From contig CAVSZA010000051.1 of NCBI GenBank assembly GCA_963732095.1, forward strand, positions 62,001 to 126,000: 64,000 nt of DNA. Direction: 5' to 3'. The position numbers and the translations under genes are program-made. The stretch is from AP-15 sp963732095 (GTDB taxonomy: Bacteria; Pseudomonadota; Alphaproteobacteria; ATCC43930; CGMCC-115725). The notes below the pieces were generated by a model. The model was given only the letters and a program-made list of their open reading frames with translations, was not told the origin of the DNA and did not search any database. Positions 26,257 through 37,403 of the stretch are shown piece by piece. Each line of letters opens with the position of its first letter. Position 1 is the first letter of the stretch.

Positions 26257-26506
26257 TCAAATCGGCCATCAGATCGGCCACGCCGTCGAATGACGCGCCT
26301 GCCCCCCGCTCGAGCTCCGCCATCGCCGCGCGCGTCTCGGCGTTTGGCACCTTGATCTCGAAAGGCAGCGCCCTCTCGGCCGCCACGCGGATCAGCAGGA
26401 GCCGGATCGCATCGGAAACCGACAGACCCATATCGGCGAGAACCTTGGCGGCCTTCTCCTTGACCTGCCCGTCGATGCGAGCGCGCACAACCGTATCCGA
26501 GGCCAT
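26243..26506 (-). CDS. RelB/DinJ-family antitoxin
   Basis: Small antitoxin of 87 aa, intact. The N-terminal ribbon-helix-helix DNA-binding region reads DTVVRARIDGQVKEKAAKVL then GLSVSDAIRLLL. The C-terminal part (VPNAETRAAMAELERG) would wrap the toxin. Its stop overlaps the start of the decayed toxin gene by 14 bases, the usual antitoxin-toxin order. As an orphan it may still repress its own promoter. Confidence 0.88.
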   Translation of the reverse strand: MASDTVVRARIDGQVKEKAAKVLADMGLSVSDAIRLLLIRVAAERALPFEIKVPNAETRAAMAELERGAGASFDGVADLMADLNAED

Positions 26507-26559
26507 CGAACCGCTCCGCGACGTTCGCGACTACAATGTGGCTACGCACCGCCACTTCG

Positions 26560-26789
26560 TCTACCGGACGGCCTCGTTTGACGGCTTCGGCCGCGAGGAT
26601 CGGTCCGCAGTCCACAAGTTTCGGCTTCAGACTACGCCGGGTCAGCGGCAGTCATTATATTTTCACGCACGACAAGTGCCGCGCCCGCTGAGCCTGCAAC
26701 CTCGAAACCGGGAAGCCAAGCCTTATCAGATTTCACAATTCCTCGACATGGTTCGGGAATTCGGCCTGACGATCGAGCATCGACAATGA
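26560..26789 (+). pseudogene. HicA-like toxin remnant
   Basis: The plus strand reads FGFRLRRVSGSHYIFTHD (HicA-type GSH...F.H core with the catalytic His region). After a one-base shift near 26680 it continues PRPLSLQPRNREAKPYQISQ and FLDMVREFGLTIEHRQ, the C-terminal pattern of a HicA-like group. No proper start is visible. It is directly followed by the HicB-like remnant, so this was a hicAB module. Confidence 0.65.
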
Positions 26790-27006
26790 TTCCCAAATAT
26801 CATATCAACTGTTCTGGCCGGAGCCGGACGGAGCGTGGGTCGCCGATGTGCCGGATCTGCAATCATGTTCGGGCTTCGGCGATACCCTGGCCGAGGCGCT
26901 CGCCGAAATCGAGCAGGCGATCGAAGCCTGGCTCGCCGTGGCGCGCGAGGACGGGCTGCCGATCCCGGAGCCCCGCTACCGCGCACCGACCCGCGCCGCC
27001 GGCTGA
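26786..27006 (+). pseudogene. HicB-like antitoxin remnant
   Basis: ATG 26786 opens MIPKYHI. One base is then missing relative to the main frame, which reads YQLFWPEPDGAWVADVPDLQ, then SGFGDTLAEALAEIEQAIEA and LPIPEPRYRAP to a stop at 27004-27006. This is the partial RNase-H-like fold of HicB antitoxins. The 5' frameshift would prevent translation unless another start is used. It completes the decayed hicAB pair. Confidence 0.7.
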
Positions 27007-27107
27007 TACAGCCAAGTCGGCGGGCGGAAATCAGCTACCCCGCAGATGACAACTCTATTGCGTTTATGCAAACGCCCCTTGGCCGATATCATTCTGACGT
27101 TCGGCGA

Positions 27108-27617
27108 TTAACCGCAAAGGTCACATCGGCGATCAAAGCCTTGGCGGGCTTCGACTGGCATCCCCTCATAGATCCCCAGGGCAGAGAGGTCTCGGCGCAA
27201 ACCCTTGTGGGCAAGGGCTGCCGCCAGGAGTTGGAGAGCGTCGAACGTTGGTCTCTCGGCGAACCAGACGCGCATCCCGCCCAGGTACTCGTCCCAAGAC
27301 ACACCGGTTTTCAACGCCTCGTCGACTTCAAGGTTGATCCAATGGTAACCACCCTTCACCGCGAGCGAAGCGAACTGCGCCGACGCACTCTCCGGAGACC
27401 AAACGGAGCGGCAACTGCCGATCCGGGGGTCGAGCAAGCGCTTCCGTAGATCGAGCCAGCCCACGCGATTGCAAGCCTCAGCAATATGCCGAAGATCGGA
27501 GACCGCGATCAGATCCAGATAGGGCTCCGCTCTGCTTTTGGGGCCTGGACCGGTCGTAGGTGGTCTGATATCGCCGCTGACCCCTGAAAAGCGAGACGAT
27601 AATGGCCTATCCATCAC
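27108..27617 (-). CDS. Hypothetical protein of unknown function
   Basis: Open frame of up to 169 aa. I do not recognise a family. It has plausible protein composition, with segments such as DLIAVSDLRHIAEACNRVGW and ASLAVKGGYHWINLEVDEAL. The start is uncertain. It lies immediately downstream of, and overlaps by four bases, the truncated serine recombinase, so it may be part of the same decayed mobile segment. Confidence 0.4.
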   Translation of the reverse strand: MMDRPLSSRFSGVSGDIRPPTTGPGPKSRAEPYLDLIAVSDLRHIAEACNRVGWLDLRKRLLDPRIGSCRSVWSPESASAQFASLAVKGGYHWINLEVDEALKTGVSWDEYLGGMRVWFAERPTFDALQLLAAALAHKGLRRDLSALGIYEGMPVEARQGFDRRCDLCG

Positions 27618-28149
27618 TCGCCCCAGACAAAACCGACGGGCAGGCCGCGCCGGAGTTCGCCGCGCGCCGCCTTGTTGCGAATGCCGCCATTGAGGCGCGC
27701 GCGCAATATGTGCAACTCTGCTTCGCTCATGGTGCCCTTCAACCCCAGCAACAACCTGTCATTGAACACCGCCGGGTGATAGAGACCGTCGCCATCGCCG
27801 ATCAGCGTGTCGGTGAGGCCACGAGATCGATGAGGCGATACCATCCGGCATTGTTGCGGGCCAAGCGCGAGACCTCCAGACCGAGCACGAGGCCGACACG
27901 GGCGAGCGCCACCTCGGCAGTGAGCCGGGCAAAGCCGGAGCGGGTCGCGGTGCCGCCGCCAGACAGGCCCAGGTCTTCATCAATGACGATGATCCGTTCG
28001 GCGGGCCAGCTGGCGAGCGCGTATTGCCGCTCAGTCAATTCGCGATTGTGCTCGACTTGGCCGAAAGCTCTACGCCCGGCCGCATGCCCGCAGCGTGGCG
28101 CATGTGGCTTCGATGCTGTGCGGGAAGATCGCCAATCGCTGTTGCGCAA
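27614..28149 (-). pseudogene. Serine recombinase (resolvase family), truncated and frameshifted
   Basis: The upstream frame carries the resolvase N-terminal domain: RELTERQYALASWPAERIIV, DEDLGLSGGG and LVLGLEVSRLARNNAGWYRL. Near 27830 the frame shifts to SRGLTDTLIGDGDGLYHPAV, NDRLLLGLKGTMSEAELHIL and GLPVGFVWGE, then a stop at 27614. Large serine recombinases continue for several hundred residues beyond this point, so the DNA-binding half is lost. The usual nucleophile Ser region at the far N terminus is not convincingly present. Confidence 0.8.
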
Positions 28150-28197
28150 GCTCGGCGCCCGACCCCAATATGGTCCCTACTTAACGGGAGGAGAAGT

Positions 28198-28989
28198 ATG
28201 AACGAGAATCGGGTGAAACGGATACTGAGCGAAGGCGGTCTCGCACTGGGTACCCATGTCGGCGGCATTGCCGACCCGCAGATCGTTGAGATCATCGGGC
28301 TGGCGGGCTTCGATGCCGCCTTTATCGACATGGAGCACACCACCTACGATTTGCACGATGTACAGCTCGCGGTTATGGCGGCCGAGCGTGTCGGCATCAC
28401 CCCGATCGTTCGGACACCCGGCTTCGACCCGGCTTTCATCCTGCGGCTGTTGGACATGGGCGTGCAGGGCATCCAGGTGCCTCATGTCAGCAGTGCCGAG
28501 ACTGCCCGCGCGGCAGTACAGGCGGTGCGCTATCCGCCGCTCGGCGAACGCGGCATGGCGGCCGGCAGCCGCGCTGCGGATTATGGCCGCATCCCGCTTG
28601 TCGAGCACATGGCGCAGTCCAACCGCGAGATCCTCCTCGCCTGCATGATCGAAGACATGGCGGCCGTCGAACTGATCGACGAGATCGCGGCGGTCGAAGG
28701 CGTCGACCTGCTGGCGGTCGGCCCGTCGGATCTGTCGCGCTCGCTCGGCGTCAGCGGCCAGCCCGATCACCCGAGGCTGGTTGCCGCGATCGACCGCGTG
28801 CGCGACGCGGTCAAGAAGGGCGCCGGTGCCCGACTGGCCCTGCCGCTGAATCACGCCGCCTTTCCGCGCAATGCGGCTCAGCTCCGGGATCTCGGCGCCG
28901 GTTACACTAATTGCGCACCGACGCCAGAGGCCCGCCTCCTGCATTCGTTGCAGGCCCAGCTCGTGGAAGCCCGCAAGCTGCTCGGATAA
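28198..28989 (+). CDS. HpcH/HpaI-family aldolase (class II, pyruvate-type)
   Basis: Metal-dependent aldolase of 263 aa, family of 2,4-dihydroxyhept-2-enedioate and 2-keto-3-deoxy-sugar-acid aldolases. ATG 28198 follows GGGAGGAG and is preferred over a longer frame from 28024. Key blocks: GTHVGGIADPQIVEIIGLAG, FIDMEHTTYD (catalytic region), GVQGIQVPHVSSAE, ACMIEDMAAVELIDEIAAVE (metal-binding Glu) and LLAVGPSDLSRSLGV. Stand-alone gene; convergent with the ferritin-like gene, one base apart. Substrate unknown. Confidence 0.92.
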   Translation: MNENRVKRILSEGGLALGTHVGGIADPQIVEIIGLAGFDAAFIDMEHTTYDLHDVQLAVMAAERVGITPIVRTPGFDPAFILRLLDMGVQGIQVPHVSSAETARAAVQAVRYPPLGERGMAAGSRAADYGRIPLVEHMAQSNREILLACMIEDMAAVELIDEIAAVEGVDLLAVGPSDLSRSLGVSGQPDHPRLVAAIDRVRDAVKKGAGARLALPLNHAAFPRNAAQLRDLGAGYTNCAPTPEARLLHSLQAQLVEARKLLG

Positions 28990-28990
28990 G

Positions 28991-29803
28991 TTAGGCCGCA
29001 GCCTTTGCCAGCCGAACCGCCCGATAGCGCATCGCATGCCACATGAGCCTGCTCGCAACGCTCGCGAGGGAACCACGAGGACTTAGCCCTACTGCCTTGA
29101 ATATGAGCCGAACGCCATGTGCGACGTGGTGCTTGCTGTAGATTGCGTAAGCACGCCGTGCGTAGGCGCGCCGGCAGCGATCTTGATCATAAGATCGCGC
29201 CGCCTCGTTCGCGGCGTAGTAGGCGTAAGCGAGCTCGTCATCCTGGGATTCGACGATCCGCCCGGCTGCCACCCGCATACGCCTCCAGAACCCGATGCGC
29301 TCGCGCTCGAGGCAACGCGTCAGGTTGTTGTAGAACAGCTTATAGTGGCGAATTTCGTCGGCCGCGATATGTCGGCAGATTTCCTTTAGCACTGGTTCCC
29401 GTGCCGCGTCGCGCAACGCTGCGTAATAGGAACTCGTCCCCACTTCGACAATGCAGCGCGCGATCATCTCCCCCGAGCGAGATCCGCGGCGTGAGGTGGG
29501 GCAGTCGAAATCGACCCGGTAGCCGGCCTGAAACCGCTTAAAGGCCGCCTCGAAATTGAACTCGGGATCGGCGAGTTTGGCCCAGCGTGCTAGCGCCTTG
29601 CCATGCTGGATTTCTTCCGCGCCCCAGCGGCGCGCGCTTTCCTGGAATTCGCGGTCGTCGTCGAAAATCCGGCACAAGTGATGGGCATACGCCGCGCCAT
29701 TGAATTCGACGAGGCTCGCTGCTTTGACGAGCTTTACGATCTCCGGGTCGACCCTGCCGCGGTCGAAGCGCTGCCAAGGTATCTTGTCGAGGGTCCAACT
29801 CAA
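28991..29803 (-). CDS. Ferritin-like diiron protein coupled to gatB
   Basis: Protein of 270 aa with a ferritin-like four-helix pattern. Candidate iron ligands appear in order: Glu in AASLVEFNGAAYAHHL, EExxH in GAEEIQHGKAL, Glu in CIVEVGTSSYYAAL, and DExxH in AADEIRHYKLF. A basic C-terminal helix follows. Its ATG overlaps the gatB stop (ATGA), so it is translated with the tRNA amidotransferase genes. I do not know its reaction; oxidase, hydroxylase or iron storage are all possible. Confidence 0.75.
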   Translation of the reverse strand: MSWTLDKIPWQRFDRGRVDPEIVKLVKAASLVEFNGAAYAHHLCRIFDDDREFQESARRWGAEEIQHGKALARWAKLADPEFNFEAAFKRFQAGYRVDFDCPTSRRGSRSGEMIARCIVEVGTSSYYAALRDAAREPVLKEICRHIAADEIRHYKLFYNNLTRCLERERIGFWRRMRVAAGRIVESQDDELAYAYYAANEAARSYDQDRCRRAYARRAYAIYSKHHVAHGVRLIFKAVGLSPRGSLASVASRLMWHAMRYRAVRLAKAAA

Positions 29804-31263
29804 CGCGCGCCTCCGCTCTCTTGCAACAACTTCTTTCTGAGGAGCTCATTGACCAGCATCGGGTTGGCTTTGCCTTCCGTGACGCGCATGATTTGGCCGA
29901 CGAAGAAGCCGTAGAGCTTGTCGCGGCCGGCGCGATATTCGGCGACTTTGTCGGCCTGCGCTGCCAGCACAGCATCGATTGCCGTCTCGATCGCGCCGGA
30001 ATCGGTCACTTGGCGCAGCCCCTTCGCCTCGACGATCGCTGCGGGGTCGGCGCCGGATGCGACCATTTCGGCAAACACGTCCTTCGCGAGCCGGCCGGAG
30101 ATCGTGCCGTCGGCAATCAGATCGAGCAACGCCCCCAAGTGTTCCGCCGAGACCGGCGAGGCTTCGATTCCGACCCCGAGCCGATGCAATGCGCCGAACA
30201 GATCCCCCATGACCCAGTTCGCGGCTATTTTGGGATCCCGCCCGGCGGCAACCCGCTCGAAGAACCCGGCGGTCTCCTTCTCAGCTACCAGCACGCCCGC
30301 GTCGTCGGGCGATAAGCCATAGACCGACACGAAACGTGCTTTCTTTGCGTCGGGCAGTTCGGGAAGCGCGGCCCGCAGGCGTGCGACCCATTGGGGATCG
30401 AGCACCAGCGGCGACAGGTCGGGATCGGGGAAATACCGGTAATCCTGCGCCTCCTCCTTCGAACGCATCGGGCGAGTGATGCCGCGGGCGGCATCGAAGA
30501 GGCGGGTCTGCTGCGCGATCGTGCCGCCTTCCTCTATAATATCGATCTGGCGTTGCGCTTCGTACTCGATCGCCTGCATCACAAACCGGATCGAATTGAG
30601 GTTCTTGATCTCGCAACGCGTGCCGTAAGGCTCGCCGGGGCGCCGCACCGAGACGTTGCAGTCGCAACGCAGCGAGCCCTCCTCCATATTGCCGTCGCAG
30701 GTGCCAAGATAGCGCAGGATCGAACGCAGCTTTCGCAGATAAATGCCGGCCTCCTCGGCGCTCCTGAGATCGGGCTCCGAGACGATCTCCATCAATGCGA
30801 TGCCGGCGCGGTTGAGGTCGACATACGAGAGTGTCGGGTGCTGGTCGTGCAGGCTCTTGCCGGCATCCTGCTCGAGATGCAGCCGGGTAATGGCAATCTC
30901 GCGTGTCGTCCCGTCCGGCATGTCCAGCACGACCTTGCCGCGGCCGACGACCGGTTGCTGGTATTGCGAGATCTGATAGCCGGGCGGCAAGTCGGGGTAG
31001 AAGTAGTTCTTGCGGTCGAAGACGCTTTCGAGCCTGATCTCGGCGTCGAGACCGAGCCCGGTCTTGACCGCCTGCTCGACGCAGAACCGGTTGATCACTG
31101 GCAGCATTCCAGGGAGAGCGGCGTCGACCGGCGAGACCTGGGTGTTCGGCTCGGCCCCGAAATCGGTCGCCGCCCCCGAAAACAGCTTGGCCTTCGAGAC
31201 CACCTGGGCGTGGACCTCGAGCCCGATCACGGTCTCCCACGGCCCAGTCCGGCCGTCGATCAT
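29800..31263 (-). CDS. gatB: Asp-tRNA(Asn)/Glu-tRNA(Gln) amidotransferase subunit B
   Basis: Subunit B of GatCAB, 487 aa, which amidates misacylated Glu-tRNA(Gln)/Asp-tRNA(Asn) using ammonia from GatA. Characteristic blocks: VIGLEVHAQVVSKAKLFSG, FDRKNYFYPDLPPGYQISQY, RCDCNVSVR, KNLNSIRFV and the ATP/metal site in DYRYFPDPDLSPL. A C-terminal YqeY-like tail domain ends LVNELLRKKL. It lies 175 bp after gatA, separated by a repeat, and overlaps the ferritin-like gene by four bases. Confidence 0.96.
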   Translation of the reverse strand: MIDGRTGPWETVIGLEVHAQVVSKAKLFSGAATDFGAEPNTQVSPVDAALPGMLPVINRFCVEQAVKTGLGLDAEIRLESVFDRKNYFYPDLPPGYQISQYQQPVVGRGKVVLDMPDGTTREIAITRLHLEQDAGKSLHDQHPTLSYVDLNRAGIALMEIVSEPDLRSAEEAGIYLRKLRSILRYLGTCDGNMEEGSLRCDCNVSVRRPGEPYGTRCEIKNLNSIRFVMQAIEYEAQRQIDIIEEGGTIAQQTRLFDAARGITRPMRSKEEAQDYRYFPDPDLSPLVLDPQWVARLRAALPELPDAKKARFVSVYGLSPDDAGVLVAEKETAGFFERVAAGRDPKIAANWVMGDLFGALHRLGVGIEASPVSAEHLGALLDLIADGTISGRLAKDVFAEMVASGADPAAIVEAKGLRQVTDSGAIETAIDAVLAAQADKVAEYRAGRDKLYGFFVGQIMRVTEGKANPMLVNELLRKKLLQESGGAR

Positions 31264-31438
31264 GATCCACGTCCCGCAACCAAACCGCTCTCTCCGCCCT
31301 GTGGGGGGAGCGGGAGGGGACCCGTCGCGGAGCGACGGGGAGGGTGAGGTGGGCGCCTGGCGAGCGCTCTGGAATCCCCCACCTCACCCCAACCCTCTCC
31401 GCCCCGAAGGGCGGAGAGGGAGAACAAAGGAGCGTCGA
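31264..31438. repeat. GC-rich palindromic repeat between gatA and gatB
   Basis: The gap contains stacked inverted repeats, for example CCCGTCGC-GGA-GCGACGGG and CTCTCCGCCC-CGAA-GGGCGGAGAG. This kind of hairpin-rich element occurs again at 41767-41925, and a simpler hairpin at 58313-58336. Inside an operon it may act as a partial terminator or RNA-stability element. Confidence 0.6.
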
Positions 31439-32929
31439 TCATCGCCCGCCTCCCGCGACAAAGCTCGGCAAACATCGAAATTGCGCGGCGCTCTCCAGCA
31501 CCTCGCCGACCCGCAACACAGTTTCCTCGTCAAAAGCCCGGCCGATGATCTGCAAGCCTAGCGGCAGTCCATCAGCCGAAAGGCCGACCGGGACCGCGAT
31601 CGCCGGCACACCGGCCAGGTTGGCCGGCACGGTGAAGACGTCGTTCAGATACATCGCAATCGGATCTTCGGTCTTCTCACCGATAGCGAAAGCGGCAGAC
31701 GGCGCCGTCGGAGTAAGGATACAGTCGACCTTCTCGAAGGCGGTCACGAAGTCGCGAGCGATCAGGGTGCGCACCCGTTGCGCCTTCAGGTAATAGGCAT
31801 CGTAATAGCCCGCCGACAGGACATAGGTGCCGATCAGCACACGGCGGCGAACTTCGGCGCCGAACCCGGCCGCGCGCGTCAATTCGTACAGCTCCTCGAG
31901 GGTGTCGCCTTCGACCCGCAGGCCAAAGCGTACGCCGTCATAGCGCGCGAGGTTCGAGGAGGCCTCGGCCGGGGCGATGATGTAGTAGGCCGGCAGCGCA
32001 TATTTGGTCATCGGCAGGCTGATCTCGACCGGCTCCGCTCCCGCCGCGCGCAGCCATTCGACCCCCTGTTGCCACAATTCTTCGATCTCCGCCGGCATGC
32101 CGTCGACCCGGTATTCCCTGGGGATGCCGATGCGCAGGCCGCGGATGTCTCCCGTCAGCGCGGCCTCGAAATCCGGCACCGGCATCGGCGCAGAAGTCGA
32201 GTCCCTGACATCGTGCCCGGACATTGCGCGCAACATGATCGCGGCGTCGCACACCGTCCGGGTGAGAGGCCCGGGATGGTCGAGCGAGGAGGCGTAGGAA
32301 ATGACGCCCCAGCGCGAGCAGCGGCCATAAGTCGGCTTGAGCCCGACAATTCCGCAAAAGCTCGCCGGCTGGCGGATCGAGCCGCCGGTATCCGTGCCGG
32401 TTGCGGCAAGCGCCGCGCGGGCGGCCACTGCGACCGCCGAGCCGCCCGATGAACCGCCGGGAACTAGAGGTCTGTTGTCTCCTCGCCGGCGCCACGGGTT
32501 CTCGACCGGACCGTACCAGCTCGTCGTATTCGACGAACCCATTGCGAACTCGTCGAGATTGCCCTTGCCAAGCATGACCGCACCCGACCGCCACAGCTTG
32601 TCGGTCACCGTCAATTCATAAGGCGGGCGAAACCCGTCGAGGATGTGCGAAGCCGCGGTGGTCAGCACGCCCTTTGTGCAATAGAGGTCCTTGACCGCGA
32701 TCGGGATGCCGTCGAGCGGCAAGGCCTCGCCCTCGGCGAGCCGCTGATCCGCCGCATCAGCCATTGCCAGCGCCCGTTCGGGGGTCGGCGTGATGTAGGC
32801 GTTGAGCGGCTCGATCTCGCTGACCGCGTCGTTGTAGGCGGCCGTCAGTTCGCGGGCGGAGAATGATTTGCGGGCCAGCCCGTCTCGCGCTTCTGCCAGG
32901 GTCAAGGCGAGCAGCAAAGGGTCGCTCAC
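31439..32929 (-). CDS. gatA: Asp-tRNA(Asn)/Glu-tRNA(Gln) amidotransferase subunit A
   Basis: Amidase-signature glutaminase subunit, 496 aa. The catalytic Ser-cisSer-Lys triad is visible: Lys in GIPIAVKDLYCTKG and the two serines in PGGSSGGSAVAVAA with GTDTGGSIRQPASF. The start is GTG 32929, which overlaps the gatC stop (GTGA) and begins MSDPLLLALTLAEAR. The longer frame to 33001 would only add gatC sequence read in another frame. Operon order is gatC-gatA-gatB-ferritin-like. Confidence 0.95.
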   Translation of the reverse strand: MSDPLLLALTLAEARDGLARKSFSARELTAAYNDAVSEIEPLNAYITPTPERALAMADAADQRLAEGEALPLDGIPIAVKDLYCTKGVLTTAASHILDGFRPPYELTVTDKLWRSGAVMLGKGNLDEFAMGSSNTTSWYGPVENPWRRRGDNRPLVPGGSSGGSAVAVAARAALAATGTDTGGSIRQPASFCGIVGLKPTYGRCSRWGVISYASSLDHPGPLTRTVCDAAIMLRAMSGHDVRDSTSAPMPVPDFEAALTGDIRGLRIGIPREYRVDGMPAEIEELWQQGVEWLRAAGAEPVEISLPMTKYALPAYYIIAPAEASSNLARYDGVRFGLRVEGDTLEELYELTRAAGFGAEVRRRVLIGTYVLSAGYYDAYYLKAQRVRTLIARDFVTAFEKVDCILTPTAPSAAFAIGEKTEDPIAMYLNDVFTVPANLAGVPAIAVPVGLSADGLPLGLQIIGRAFDEETVLRVGEVLESAAQFRCLPSFVAGGGR

Positions 32930-33213
32930 TCGACCACCTTCGGGACGACGAAGAACCCGCGAGCCGTGCGCGGGGCATTGGCGAGAATTTCCTCGCGGCA
33001 ACCGCCGTCGGTCACCTCGTCTTCACGCATCGGCAGTCCCGCCGCCGCGACGCTCGCCATTGGCGCTACCCCCGAGGTGTCGACCTCGTTCAGCTGCTCC
33101 ATCCAGGCGAGAATGTGGGATAGCTCGTCCACCAGCGGGTCAAGCTCGGCTTTGGAAAGCCTGATCCGCGCCAGGGCGGCGATGTGCGCAACGGTGGCTT
33201 TATCCAATGCCAT
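32926..33213 (-). CDS. gatC: Asp-tRNA(Asn)/Glu-tRNA(Gln) amidotransferase subunit C
   Basis: Small chaperone-like subunit, 95 aa, that stabilises GatA. It begins MALDKATVAHIAALARIRL at ATG 33213 and contains HILAWMEQLNEVDTSGVAP and LREDEV-like sequence (MREDEVTDGG), ending APRTARGFFVVPKVVE. All are standard for GatC. The upstream ten codons of the longer frame are not conserved. It is divergent from ruvX; only 48 bases separate the starts. Confidence 0.93.
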   Translation of the reverse strand: MALDKATVAHIAALARIRLSKAELDPLVDELSHILAWMEQLNEVDTSGVAPMASVAAAGLPMREDEVTDGGCREEILANAPRTARGFFVVPKVVE

Positions 33214-33261
33214 GCTTTCACGATCTCCGAAACCAACGGTCAAAACGAGCTATCATCGGTT

Positions 33262-33729
33262 GTGATCCTGAGCAATCCTTTGGAATTGCGCGATGCGGTG
33301 CCGGCCGGGGCGCGGCTGATGGGCCTCGACGTCGGAACCAAGACGATCGGCCTCGCCTTGTCGGACACCCGCCGGGTCATCGCCACTCCGCTGGAGACGA
33401 TCCGGCGGCGCCGCTTTCGCGAAGATATGGCGCGGCTCTCGGCGCTGATCGATGCCCATGGCGTTGCCGGTCTCGTCATCGGCTTGCCGCTGACCCTCGC
33501 CGGCACCGACGGGCCGCGGACCCAGTCGGTGCGCCAATTCGCGAGAAACCTGCTCGCCCTGCGCGATTTGCCGGTCGTGCTGTGGGACGAGCGCCTCTCC
33601 ACCGCGGCGGTTACCCGAGAAATGATCGCTGCCGACCTGACCCGCAAGCGCCGCGGCGCAATCGTCGACCGCGTTGCCGCCGCCTACATCCTGCAAGGCT
33701 GCCTCGACTTTCTCGGCCGCCCGGTCTGA
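33262..33729 (+). CDS. ruvX: RuvX/YqgF, putative pre-16S rRNA nuclease
   Basis: RNase-H-fold protein of 155 aa, the normal size, starting at GTG 33262. YqgF family members process the 5' end of 16S rRNA and were earlier called Holliday-junction resolvases. Motifs: GLDVGTKTIGLALSD (first catalytic Asp), VIGLPLTLAGTDGPRTQSVR, LWDERLSTAAV (Glu) and IVDRVAAAYILQGCLD (last Asp). The longer frame from 33184 reads through the gatC promoter region and is unlikely. Confidence 0.93.
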   Translation: MILSNPLELRDAVPAGARLMGLDVGTKTIGLALSDTRRVIATPLETIRRRRFREDMARLSALIDAHGVAGLVIGLPLTLAGTDGPRTQSVRQFARNLLALRDLPVVLWDERLSTAAVTREMIAADLTRKRRGAIVDRVAAAYILQGCLDFLGRPV

Positions 33730-33846
33730 CTATGCTGGTTGCTCCGCCGTACCGGCCGGCCCATTTGTTGATAATCATGGATAACTCAGCCGCCGGTCTG
33801 CGGACGGCGGCACAGTGGGCCACTCAGCGGACACGAGGTTTGGGTT

Positions 33847-36469
<2,623 letters not shown>

Positions 36470-36566
36470 TGGCGCCGGGCCTCTCCTGCAGGCTTAGTCC
36501 CCGCTCGCCGCACGCGCGGTCAAGCCCGGGCATGACGACTTTCGCTAGAGGGTAGCCAAGCGCCGA

Positions 36567-37403
36567 GTGACGGTCCTAGCGATCCCTCCTGCGAGCTTAA
36601 CCAGCGGGGCGGTCGCAATTCTTGCGACTGCCGATCCGTCGGCAAAGGCCTTGGCCAGCCGCCGCCTTGTAGAGGTCTGGAATGCAGGCGGGCTAGACAT
36701 CGGCGCTTCGGTGCCGCCGCCGCGCCCGGCGCGGCCCGAGCGGCCGCAGCTGCGCCCGCCAAAAGAGATGCCGAAGCGGCGGGCTTTCGGCTCACTGGCG
36801 GGCCGCATCGCGCTCCTTCACGCCGTCGCGCATATCGAGCTGAACGCGATCGATCTCGCCTGGGACATCATCGCGCGGTTCTCGCGCGAACCGGTGCCCC
36901 GTGGCTTTTTTGACGATTGGGTCGGCGTGGCGGCGGAGGAGGCCGTTCATTTCGAGCTGCTAGTGCAGCGGCTCATCGATTTCGGAGCCCGCTACGGCGA
37001 CCTGCCCGCTCACGACGGGCTGTGGGAATCGGCTGCCGCCACGGCGGATGATCTGCTTGCACGCCTTGCCGTGGTGCCGCTCGTGCTCGAGGCGCGCGGG
37101 CTCGATGTGACGCCCGACATGGCCGCAACGCTCGAGCGCGTCGGCGATCCGGAAAGCGCTGCGCTGCTCCGCCGCATCTATTGCGACGAGATCCACCACG
37201 TCGCAGCCGGTGTGCGCTGGTTCGACGAACTGTGCCGCGCTCGCGGTCTGGTTCCGGAGGAGACGTTCCGCGCGCGTGTGCGGCGCTGTTTTAAGGGCGA
37301 GCTGAAGCCGCCCTTCAACCAGGAGGCGCGCGCCGCCGCCGGCTTCCCCGCCCGCTACTACGAGCCGCTTCTCCGGGGCGGCGTTCCGCTTCCTCGTGGA
37401 TGA
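36567..37403 (+). CDS. DUF455 family ferritin-like protein
   Basis: Protein of 278 aa, GTG start. Diiron-type motifs appear in order: LLHAVAHIELNAIDLAWD, AAEEAVHFELL and CDEIHHVAAGVRWF, followed by LKPPFNQEARAAAGF and YYEPL near the end. This matches DUF455 proteins, a ferritin-like family of unknown function often next to lipid or tRNA-modification genes. The last 89 bases overlap the 3' end of the convergent channel gene. It is the second ferritin-like protein in this window. Confidence 0.88.
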   Translation: MTVLAIPPASLTSGAVAILATADPSAKALASRRLVEVWNAGGLDIGASVPPPRPARPERPQLRPPKEMPKRRAFGSLAGRIALLHAVAHIELNAIDLAWDIIARFSREPVPRGFFDDWVGVAAEEAVHFELLVQRLIDFGARYGDLPAHDGLWESAAATADDLLARLAVVPLVLEARGLDVTPDMAATLERVGDPESAALLRRIYCDEIHHVAAGVRWFDELCRARGLVPEETFRARVRRCFKGELKPPFNQEARAAAGFPARYYEPLLRGGVPLPRG

